Positions 8,249-15,371 of a stretch of 15,813 bases of DNA are shown here, piece after piece (position 1 is the first letter of the stretch; every line of letters starts with the position of its first letter). The position numbers were made by a program, and so were the translations under genes. The DNA is from CAZINM01 sp964540605. GTDB lineage: Bacteria > Patescibacteriota > Dojkabacteria > SC72 > JAHDCA01. The stretch spans positions 1-15,813 of the forward strand of contig CAZINM010000022.1 of NCBI GenBank assembly GCA_964540605.1, written 5' to 3'. A model generated the notes under the pieces. The model had not been told where the DNA came from. It saw only the letters and a list, made by a program, of their open reading frames with translations, and made no database searches.

Positions 8249-8265
8249 TGTAAAATCAAACATAA

Positions 8266-10506
8266 ATGACCAAAAAGAAAAAAAGAGAGATCACAATCAA
8301 TAGCCCTGAAACAAGAATATTGCTTGGTTTCTTATTTCTGATCACAGGAATAGCAATAACGGCATCTCCATTTGTAAAAGATGCATCTGTTATGGAGATG
8401 ATAACATCGATTTTTGGATTTTCAGCCTTAGCATGGGGATTAACAATAGTTTTCTTCTCTGCGAGATTCTTTACAGATAAATCATATTTCAGAAATATCA
8501 GGACATTATTAGGTTTTATACTTGCATCTTTTGCTGCATCTGTGTTCTTCTCATATTGGATCCCGAAAGATCAACTAGAGACAGCTTCAGACCTCAGCAG
8601 GTTCGGTGGCACTTTCGGTAAAACTCTTCATATTGCATTAGCAGATGCTGTCGGCGGATTAATTGAGATAATTATAGTAATAATTGTTGCTATAGTGGCA
8701 TTTTCTTTAATATCAGGTATAAGATTAGAGTTGATAACAAATTGGATCATCAGATTCTTTGAGAAAATAAAAGAAAGAGCAGACGAGAAGAAGCAAAGTA
8801 AGGATCAACAAGGTGATGCAGTCATAATTGATGACTCTACTTCAATAACTAAAGATAACGAATATATTGGCATAACAAAAAGCAAAGATGACCAGATACA
8901 TATTGAAGATGGTAACAAGAAACTCTTTGATGATGATCACAGTGCTGATATATCTGGAAGAATATCATCACCTGACATTGATGATAGAACTATAACATCT
9001 GATGATGGTCAAGAAGAAGATATCTTTAAGCCTCGATTTCCAAACTGGGAATTTCCTAGTTTAGATCTCCTCTCTGAACCTATCATGCAACCACAAGATA
9101 AAGAGATCCATAAACATAATGCCGTAGTGATCGAAAAGACATTAAGAAGTTTCGATATAGAATCTAAGGTCAACAAGATAACTATAGGTCCAACTATTGT
9201 TCAGTACGCATTAAGCATAACAATAGGAACGAAAGTAGCTAAGGTAAAAAATCTTACTAATGATCTTGCACTTGCTTTAGCAACATCTGAATCACAAATA
9301 AGAGTTGAAGCTCCAATACCTGGTACATCATTAATAGGTATTGAGATCCCGAATCCAACTCCAAACTTCGTTTATATAAAAGACATGGTGAGAGAGCTAA
9401 AACAAGAGCAGGATAGATATGAATTACCTTTGATCCTTGGTAAGAATGTCTCAGGTAAAAGTATGATAAAAGATCTTTCAAAGCTTCCACACTTGCTTGT
9501 AGCAGGTGCTACAGGAACAGGAAAATCAGTTGGAATAAACTCGATCATAACTGGTCTATTAATGACAAAAACACCTGATGAGTTAAGATTGATACTTGTA
9601 GATCCAAAAATGGTTGAGATGGCGCCATATAATGGACTCCCTCATCTTTTGGTACCAGTTATTACCGATATGGAACTTGTAGTTAATGCCTTGCAATGGG
9701 CAGTTGAAGAGATGACAACTAGATACAGAATATTAAAACAGAATGGGACTAAGAATATTGTTGAATATAATAATAAATGTTCAGATTCAAAACTCCCATA
9801 TATTGTAATAATCATTGATGAAATGGCTGATCTGATGCTCACAACAGGAGTAGATGTGGAATCTAGAGTTGTCAGATTGACCCAAATGGCAAGAGCCGTT
9901 GGTATACATTTGATACTTGCAACCCAAAGACCAGATGTAAATATTATCACAGGTATTATCAAAGCTAATGTTCCTGGAAGAATGGCATTTAGCGTATCAA
10001 GTCAAATAGATTCAAGAGTCATTATTGACCAATCTGGAGCTGAGACATTGATCGGAATGGGAGATATGCTTTTTAAATCGCCAGAATTAAACAAACCTGT
10101 TAGATTACAGGGAGCTTTCACTTCGACAAAAGATACAGAAAGTTTAGTGAGCTTCCTGAAATCAGAAATTAGTGAGGATATTTCAATTCCAAGTGTTACC
10201 AGGCCTGAACCAAAAATAACACAGGGAGGAGTTGTTGGAATGGGTGCGATCTCAGATGATCCTCTTTTTGAAAATGCTATGGATGTAGTTATTAATACAC
10301 AGAAAGGCTCAGCTTCTATGCTTCAAAGAAGGCTAAAGATCGGTTATAACCGAGCAGCCAGATTGATCGATATCTTTGAAGATCTTGGAATTGTTGGACC
10401 TCAGGATGGAAGCAACCCAAGGAATGTACTTATAAACTCAAAAGAAGATTTTATTAGAAGATATAACCAGAGAGGTGGTGATGATGGTGGGGATGAACAG
10501 ATATAA
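8266..10506 (+). CDS. ftsK: FtsK/SpoIIIE-family DNA translocase
   Basis: This is a septum-anchored ATP-driven DNA pump that clears and segregates chromosomes at division. The 746-residue protein has four predicted membrane helices (about 17-37, 44-68, 78-98, 126-150). An acidic, Asp/Ser-rich linker of about 100 residues follows, then the alpha domain (about 280-390) and the RecA-like motor. Walker A is G-A-T-G-T-G-K-S at 414-421, Walker B is I-V-I-I-I-D-E-M at 513-520, and the L-A-T-Q-R-P segment is at 551-556. The C-terminal winged-helix gamma domain (about 665-725, with R-L-K-I-G-Y-N-R-A-A-R) is present. This implies recognition of an orienting DNA sequence. The ATG lacks a Shine-Dalgarno sequence. 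The 3' end overlaps the downstream rodZ-like gene, which it probably leads as an operon. Confidence 0.97.
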   Translation: MTKKKKREITINSPETRILLGFLFLITGIAITASPFVKDASVMEMITSIFGFSALAWGLTIVFFSARFFTDKSYFRNIRTLLGFILASFAASVFFSYWIPKDQLETASDLSRFGGTFGKTLHIALADAVGGLIEIIIVIIVAIVAFSLISGIRLELITNWIIRFFEKIKERADEKKQSKDQQGDAVIIDDSTSITKDNEYIGITKSKDDQIHIEDGNKKLFDDDHSADISGRISSPDIDDRTITSDDGQEEDIFKPRFPNWEFPSLDLLSEPIMQPQDKEIHKHNAVVIEKTLRSFDIESKVNKITIGPTIVQYALSITIGTKVAKVKNLTNDLALALATSESQIRVEAPIPGTSLIGIEIPNPTPNFVYIKDMVRELKQEQDRYELPLILGKNVSGKSMIKDLSKLPHLLVAGATGTGKSVGINSIITGLLMTKTPDELRLILVDPKMVEMAPYNGLPHLLVPVITDMELVVNALQWAVEEMTTRYRILKQNGTKNIVEYNNKCSDSKLPYIVIIIDEMADLMLTTGVDVESRVVRLTQMARAVGIHLILATQRPDVNIITGIIKANVPGRMAFSVSSQIDSRVIIDQSGAETLIGMGDMLFKSPELNKPVRLQGAFTSTKDTESLVSFLKSEISEDISIPSVTRPEPKITQGGVVGMGAISDDPLFENAMDVVINTQKGSASMLQRRLKIGYNRAARLIDIFEDLGIVGPQDGSNPRNVLINSKEDFIRRYNQRGGDDGGDEQI

Positions 10507-11473
10507 CAATGTTAGTGCGAATTCAGATCAAATGCTTTCCGCTGGCGAGATCTTTACTCGCAGAAGGATCGGCTTAAGAAAAACGATCGCACAGGTTTGT
10601 GATGACACAAAGATCCAGAAGAAGTATATCGAGATGCTTGAGAAAAATGATTACGATTCTTTCGAGTCAGAGATCTTTATGTATGGCTTTATTAAGATCT
10701 ACTGCAAATATTTAGGATTAAATGTAGATAAGATAATCGCATTGACAAGGCGAACGATCAAAGAGAAGAAAAAAGATACAGTTGTTACAATAAAAAAAGA
10801 ACAACAGAGAGTAAATATCTCTCCTAAATTCGTTGCAACAATAGTCTTAACATTATTTGTTGTTGCAGTGGTGATGTTTTTCTTTTATCAACTTTACAAT
10901 TTCCAGCAGATCCCAAACCTTGTTGTTTCTAGCCCAGAGGAGAATTCCGTTGTTAATGAAGAGAAAGTTATTGTAAAAGGCTTTACAGATGAAAATGTTA
11001 TTTTACTTATTAATGGAGTAAATGTTGAAGTTAAAGAGGATGGTTCTTTTGAAACAGAGGTTGATCTAATTGAAGGAACAAACACTATATCTGTTCAAGC
11101 TGTCAGGGAAGGTAATAAATCAAAGGAAAATGTAAAAGTTATTTCAGTAAGTTATGAGATCGAAGAAGAAGAGATTGAAAAAGTAGAAGAGATAGAAGTT
11201 CCAATACAGAACGAAATGAAAATACAAATTATTGGTGGGGATGCTTGGATACAGCTTCTAATTGATGGCTCACAACTGATCGGAAACACAGTAGTAGACG
11301 GATTTTCTGAAACTTATACTGTTAATAAAGATTTTCAGGTCATATCTGGTCGATCAAATATAACTAGAGTCTTTTTAAATAATTCAACCGACCCATTAAC
11401 ATGGTCAATTTCAGACGGAGTTGGCTCAATAAACTGTAGACTGGTAAATAACTCATTCTCCTGCGATAATTAG
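10481..11473 (+). CDS. rodZ: RodZ-like membrane protein with HTH, Ig-like and DUF4115 domains
   Basis: RodZ links the MreB cytoskeleton to the wall-building machinery. The 330-residue product starts with a RodZ-type helix-turn-helix (about 20-88), including the T-K-I-Q-K-K-Y-I-E-M-L-E and M-Y-G-F-I-K-I-Y segments. One membrane helix follows (about 116-138). Outside the membrane come a bacterial Ig-like beta domain (about 148-225), an acidic Glu-rich linker and a DUF4115-like domain (about 247-308). Two cysteines near the C-terminus (about 319 and 328) could pair. Several in-frame starts exist from GTG 10475 to ATG 10493. ATG 10481 or 10484 is preferred because GAGAGG lies 5 or 8 bases upstream. 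The gene overlaps ftsK by about 26 bases, and the stop is five bases before dnaG. The Ig-like insert is extra compared with the simplest RodZ proteins. Confidence 0.85.
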   Translation: MMVGMNRYNNVSANSDQMLSAGEIFTRRRIGLRKTIAQVCDDTKIQKKYIEMLEKNDYDSFESEIFMYGFIKIYCKYLGLNVDKIIALTRRTIKEKKKDTVVTIKKEQQRVNISPKFVATIVLTLFVVAVVMFFFYQLYNFQQIPNLVVSSPEENSVVNEEKVIVKGFTDENVILLINGVNVEVKEDGSFETEVDLIEGTNTISVQAVREGNKSKENVKVISVSYEIEEEEIEKVEEIEVPIQNEMKIQIIGGDAWIQLLIDGSQLIGNTVVDGFSETYTVNKDFQVISGRSNITRVFLNNSTDPLTWSISDGVGSINCRLVNNSFSCDN

Positions 11474-11478
11474 GCATA

Positions 11479-13209
11479 ATGACGCAAGACAGCAATATAG
11501 TCCAAGAGATCAAAGAAAGGCTTGACATAGTCGAGTTTATTAATAAGTATGTTCCATTGAAAAGTACTGGAAAGAATTTCGCTGGTCTCTGTCCTTTTCA
11601 CAATGAAAAAACTCCATCATTTATGGTAAATCCTGAGATACAGCGATATAAATGTTACGGTTGTGGTAAATCTGGTGATATCTTTAACTTTTTGCAAGAA
11701 ATGGAAACTTTAGATTTTCCAGAGGCTCTTGATAAACTTGCAAAAGAAGCTGGAATTGAATACAAACGAGGAAGCAACAACACCTATTTTACAAAACTTG
11801 AAGAGATCAATCTTAAAGCTCAGCAGTTTTATTCTTCAACTCTAGAAAAAGCACCGATCGCACTCAAATATTTAAAAGATCGAGGTTTCACAGATGAGTC
11901 TATAAAACAATTTGATATCGGTTTTGCTCCATCATATAACGCTTTGTATAAATATATCTCAAAATTAGGTTTCTCAGAAAGGATCATCAACGATTCAGGT
12001 CTATTTACAAAAAAAAGTGATCAAATTAAAGACAAGTTTGTAAATAGGATAATGTTCCCTCTTAGATCGACTTATGGGAAAATAATCGGCTTCTCAGGGA
12101 GAAATTTACCAGGTGATGACTTTGGACCTAAATACCTAAATACACCAGAAACACCAATTTTCAAGAAAAGAGAAAATCTATATGGTTTTTATTTAGCTAA
12201 ATCTTCAATTAAAAAAGAAGATCTATGTATACTTTGTGAAGGACAGATAGATGTGATCTCTGCATTTTCACAAGGGGTCACAAATGTTGTTGCCCCATTA
12301 GGAACTGGTTTAACTGAACAGCAACTAGAAAATATTGCGAAATATACAAACAAGATACTTTTTCTTTTTGATAAAGATAATGCTGGACAAAAAGCTCTTG
12401 AAAGAGGATTCATATTAGCAAACAAATATTCATTTATATCTTATGCATCTAATCCGGAACCGTATCAAGACCTTGATGAGCTGATACAAAAAGAACCTGC
12501 ACTTCTTAAAGAAACTGTAAAACCAAAGAACGAAGCATATTCATATCTAGTTATTAACTTTGCAAACTACTATGATAATTCTGATCTTGACAGTGCATCA
12601 AAAATCATAAAATACCATCAGCAACTAACAGAAAATGTTACAAATGTAACTTTCAAAAGATATTACCTTAAAAAATTAAAAGCTCTTACTGGTATCAATA
12701 TAAACAAAGAAAAACGAGTTGAGACTAAAAAAATTAATACAAAACGAAATATTATCAGCATTTCCCAAGATATTCATGGCCAGGAGGAGTACTTACTTCT
12801 CTTGGCAATTAAAACTGACATGATCAGCAATTTGAAAAAGCTTAATCTTAAGTACTTTACAGACCTTGGTGTAAAAGAGATCATTGAGAGTTTGAATAAA
12901 GGTAGCTATTCAAATATTAAGCAGTTACTAGATTCTCAAGATATAACGGAATCAACCAAGATACTCTTAGAGAATATTATTTTAAAACAAGACCAATACC
13001 AAGAATTAACAGACCCTGTTAAAGAATTGAATTCTGTGTATATTTTGATAAAGATCAATTATTATAAGCAATTGTTAAATCAGCTTCAGTACAAACTTTC
13101 TCAAGCAGAAGAACTGAAAGATGATGAGAAAATTAAAAAATATGCAACAAAAGTTGTTGAATTAAGTTCTATGATCAAAAATCTAGATGATAAAAATCGC
13201 AAATTATGA
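11479..13209 (+). CDS. dnaG: DNA primase
   Basis: This enzyme synthesises RNA primers for replication at the fork. The 576-residue protein has the CHC2 zinc domain (Cys38, His41, Cys59, Cys62). The primase core includes the R-I-M-F-P-L-R-S segment at 190-197. The TOPRIM centre has Glu254-Gly255 and Asp258, then F-D-K-D (Asp298, Asp300) and Q-D-L-D-E (Asp331, Asp333), so all expected metal-binding acidic positions are present. The C-terminal part (about 440-576) is helical. It contains a segment beginning E-E-Y-L-L-L-L-A that resembles the helicase-binding region of bacterial primases, but its similarity is weaker. Start ATG 11479 lies five bases after the rodZ-like stop. The end overlaps the methyltransferase start by 23 bases. 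The usual neighbour rpoD is not next to it. Confidence 0.96.
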   Translation: MTQDSNIVQEIKERLDIVEFINKYVPLKSTGKNFAGLCPFHNEKTPSFMVNPEIQRYKCYGCGKSGDIFNFLQEMETLDFPEALDKLAKEAGIEYKRGSNNTYFTKLEEINLKAQQFYSSTLEKAPIALKYLKDRGFTDESIKQFDIGFAPSYNALYKYISKLGFSERIINDSGLFTKKSDQIKDKFVNRIMFPLRSTYGKIIGFSGRNLPGDDFGPKYLNTPETPIFKKRENLYGFYLAKSSIKKEDLCILCEGQIDVISAFSQGVTNVVAPLGTGLTEQQLENIAKYTNKILFLFDKDNAGQKALERGFILANKYSFISYASNPEPYQDLDELIQKEPALLKETVKPKNEAYSYLVINFANYYDNSDLDSASKIIKYHQQLTENVTNVTFKRYYLKKLKALTGININKEKRVETKKINTKRNIISISQDIHGQEEYLLLLAIKTDMISNLKKLNLKYFTDLGVKEIIESLNKGSYSNIKQLLDSQDITESTKILLENIILKQDQYQELTDPVKELNSVYILIKINYYKQLLNQLQYKLSQAEELKDDEKIKKYATKVVELSSMIKNLDDKNRKL

Positions 13210-14110
13210 CAAATATGATTACGATTACAGTAAATACTGGACTAATCGACCTTATGAGCATAGAGCCGAGAGCTATTTAATCAATAGATTATTAAAAGAT
13301 GTAAAAGGCGAGAGATTTATTGATATCGGTGGGTCTTATGGTAGATTAATTGATACATATAAGGACCATTACTCCCAATGCGTTATTGTTGATTACTCTC
13401 TTAAAACATTAACAAAATATCAAAATGCTATTAAAAATCGAGCTCCAAACATAACATTGATCGCTGCAAATGCATACAATCTCCCATTCAAAGACAATTC
13501 ATTTGATGGAGGCATGATGATCAGAGTTTTACATCATATTTCTGACCTAGAAACATATGTTAACGAGCTACATCGAATTATGTCTTACAACAGTCTATTT
13601 CTACAAGAGTTTGCCAACAAGATTCATATAAAAGCACGCATCAGATCGCTGTTTTCGCTTGATTTTTCCCAGTGGAATGTGAAACCATACCAACAGCCCC
13701 CTCACGGAAGTGCAGAGGGTACAAATGGCGAACAGACAGTCTTTCTTAATTACCACCCTAAGCATATCAAGCGATTCTTTCAAAATCCTTTCAATATTGT
13801 TTTGGACAAGAATGGATGCTCATTTTTACGCAGTAATACAATAAAAAGATTGTTATCGATCGATCAAATGATGAAGCTAGAAAAATTCCTACAAAAAACA
13901 CTCGGAAAGACAAATATCCCTCCGAGCATCGTTTATACTGTCAGAGCAATGAAAGATCCCTCTAAGACAGTAGTATTAGGAAGCGTGAACGATATAATTG
14001 TTTGCCCTAAATGTAAAGGAAATATGGATCTAATACAACACAAATACCACTGTAAAGAATGTAAACTTAGTTTCTCCCAAAAAAATAATATTTGGGATTT
14101 CAGGATATGA
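13187..14110 (+). CDS. Class I SAM-dependent methyltransferase with C-terminal Trm112-like zinc ribbon
   Basis: Residues 40-145 form a Methyltransferase_11-type Rossmann domain. The SAM loop is F-I-D-I-G-G-S-Y-G-R (44-53), an acidic residue sits at the end of strand 2 (Asp69), and A-N-A-Y-N-L-P-F-K-D-N-S-F-D is at 94-107. The last 40 residues hold C-P-K-C (273-276) and C-K-E-C (289-292) in a small ribbon ending I-W-D-F, like Trm112/YcaR-type proteins. Those are known as partners of RNA and protein methyltransferases. The middle part (about 150-265) is not recognised. The substrate is unknown: sandwiching between dnaG and ksgA suggests RNA or translation-factor methylation, but lipid or quinone substrates are also possible. 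The start overlaps dnaG by 23 bases and has no clear Shine-Dalgarno. The stop shares an ATGA with ksgA, so coupled translation is likely. Confidence 0.85.
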   Translation: MIKIANYDKYDYDYSKYWTNRPYEHRAESYLINRLLKDVKGERFIDIGGSYGRLIDTYKDHYSQCVIVDYSLKTLTKYQNAIKNRAPNITLIAANAYNLPFKDNSFDGGMMIRVLHHISDLETYVNELHRIMSYNSLFLQEFANKIHIKARIRSLFSLDFSQWNVKPYQQPPHGSAEGTNGEQTVFLNYHPKHIKRFFQNPFNIVLDKNGCSFLRSNTIKRLLSIDQMMKLEKFLQKTLGKTNIPPSIVYTVRAMKDPSKTVVLGSVNDIIVCPKCKGNMDLIQHKYHCKECKLSFSQKNNIWDFRI

Positions 14111-14871
14111 TTGTTTCACCAAAACGATCCCTTGGTCAAAACTTTTTTACTAATGAAAATCTAGCAAAAAAGATCGTTTCTTTAGTGCAACAGCATTCAA
14201 TTAAAAATGTACTTGAAATTGGTCCAGGGACAGGTGTTTTTACCCATTTACTCCACAAAGAAAATAATGTTGTATCAATTGAAAAGGACCTCTTTCTGTC
14301 GGACCTTCTTATAGGTCACTTTAAAAATAAATCTGTAAAAATAATTAAAGCAGATGTTCTTGAAATAGATAAGAATTCATTTGGAGATCTATTTGATGGC
14401 GAAAAATATGTTGTGTTCGGATCCCTCCCTTATAACAAATCAAAAAAGATCATCGAACATTTATTATTAAATTCAGAGGCAAATCTTTTCTATTTTATTA
14501 TTCAAAAAGAGGTAGCTGAAAAATATATATCTAGTAGATCGAATATAATCAAAGCAAGAACTGAAGTTTTTGCAAATTGTCGCAAACTTTTTGATATTAG
14601 TAAGGGTAATTTCAATCCTCAACCGAAAGTCACAAGCTCTTTGATACAAATAGAAAGAAGATCAGAACAACAAATTCCAAATTCTGATTACGAAAAATTT
14701 ACAAACTTTTTAGAAACATCTTTCAGACATCCAAGAAAGAACCTTTATAATAACCTTAAGGATACTCCCTACATTCAATATTTAACAGAAGATCTTAAAA
14801 AATTTAGACCTGAACAGTTAAACACCGACCAGCTTGTACAGATCTTTTATAGCTCGACCAATAATAAATAA
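14107..14871 (+). CDS. rsmA: 16S rRNA (adenine1518-N6/adenine1519-N6)-dimethyltransferase
   Basis: KsgA/RsmA dimethylates two adjacent adenines in the 3'-terminal helix of 16S rRNA late in 30S assembly. The 254-residue protein opens with P-K-R-S-L-G-Q-N-F-F and has motif I E-I-G-P-G-T-G (37-43). It then has Glu59, Asp83 in A-D-V, Q-K-E-V-A-E (133-138), F-N-P-Q-P-K-V (169-175) and F-R-H-P-R-K-N-L-Y-N-N-L (206-217), all typical. The catalytic motif IV, normally N-L-P-Y, reads S-L-P-Y (106-109), followed by the usual N. An in-frame TTG at 14092 would add five residues. ATG 14107 is preferred because it gives the normal N-terminus and a 4-base ATGA overlap with the methyltransferase gene. This is probably the last gene of the ftsK operon. 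Confidence 0.94.
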   Translation: MIVSPKRSLGQNFFTNENLAKKIVSLVQQHSIKNVLEIGPGTGVFTHLLHKENNVVSIEKDLFLSDLLIGHFKNKSVKIIKADVLEIDKNSFGDLFDGEKYVVFGSLPYNKSKKIIEHLLLNSEANLFYFIIQKEVAEKYISSRSNIIKARTEVFANCRKLFDISKGNFNPQPKVTSSLIQIERRSEQQIPNSDYEKFTNFLETSFRHPRKNLYNNLKDTPYIQYLTEDLKKFRPEQLNTDQLVQIFYSSTNNK

Positions 14872-14890
14872 TCACCATAAGCCTACAATT

Positions 14891-14899
14891 TGATATAAT
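14891..14899 (+). promoter_or_regulatory. Extended -10 promoter, leaderless geometry
   Basis: TGATATAAT is a perfect extended -10 (TGn plus TATAAT). Six bases (CGCAGG) separate it from the ATG at 14906, so transcription is expected to begin at or within a base or two of the start codon. No -35 is visible at the proper distance, which is normal for extended -10 promoters. It lies in the 34-base gap after ksgA and would separate this gene from the ftsK operon. Confidence 0.55.
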
Positions 14900-14905
14900 C
14901 GCAGG

Positions 14906-15367
14906 ATGAAACTTTTTCAAAAGAAAAAAGAAGAACCTCAATTCGAGATGGGTCTCAAGGATCCATTTGTTAATCGTTTTTATAAGCTTAAGGCTAGAAT
15001 TCATAAGCTTTTTTTAATAATTGAGACCAAAAGATTTTTCAAAAGCAGTACTGTTTGGTTCTACATGATCAGCTTAATACTATTGAACATACTGCTTTTT
15101 AATTATTTTGAGTATTTTCTAAATAGAATCCCATCTGAAGTCCCTTTGTTTCAACAATCTCTTGAATTATCTAAAAGATTAGTAAGTAAAGATCTAATTA
15201 AATACATCCCTGTTACCGTCGCTTTTCTTTCTCTTGTTGGATTGATCATCAGCAGTAGGATCTACAATAAAAAAAATTACCTTGCAATCGTTATTCTTCT
15301 TGTCGAAGTTTTATCTGTATCAACAATTCTTTATAATGTTGTATCAATAATTTCTAGATATATCTGA
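14906..15367 (+). CDS. Small three-helix membrane protein, family not recognised
   Basis: The 153-residue product has a basic, Lys-rich cytoplasmic-type N-terminus (K-K-K at 6-8 and many Lys/Arg to 46). Three hydrophobic segments follow, at about 49-69, 97-119 and 124-149, with a 27-residue loop between the first two. No cysteine pair, catalytic motif or signal-peptidase site is seen, and I do not recognise a family. It has its own predicted promoter and ends four bases before the glycosyltransferase-like gene. It may therefore work with that envelope enzyme or simply be co-transcribed. The bases just before the ATG (GCAGG) are too close to serve as a Shine-Dalgarno, in line with leaderless expression. 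Coding is supported by an uninterrupted frame, A-rich codon use like its neighbours and the membrane-helix pattern. Confidence 0.75.
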   Translation: MKLFQKKKEEPQFEMGLKDPFVNRFYKLKARIHKLFLIIETKRFFKSSTVWFYMISLILLNILLFNYFEYFLNRIPSEVPLFQQSLELSKRLVSKDLIKYIPVTVAFLSLVGLIISSRIYNKKNYLAIVILLVEVLSVSTILYNVVSIISRYI

Positions 15368-15371
15368 TCTT

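Larger units (their letters stand above)
7805..8265. other. Divergent intergenic region between rpoB and ftsK
   Basis: This 461-base AT-rich stretch separates two divergently transcribed operons and carries no plausible gene. ATG-initiated frames such as the one at 8068 stop within a few codons. It holds the rpoB promoter, the three leader inverted repeats and a weak ftsK promoter, all listed separately. A further imperfect hairpin (ACCTTTTT, loop TATT, AAGAAGGT; 8183-8202) is not followed by a T tract, and its meaning is unclear. Nothing was recognised in roughly 7990-8180. Confidence 0.8.

Noticed and set aside
9642..9962. 106-codon minus-strand frame inside ftsK
   Set aside because: Antisense to the conserved motor domain including Walker B, with no start signals and no similarity seen.
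14092..14106. TTG start for rsmA
   Set aside because: ATG 14107 gives the family-typical N-terminus and a classical ATGA overlap. The extra five residues have no family support.
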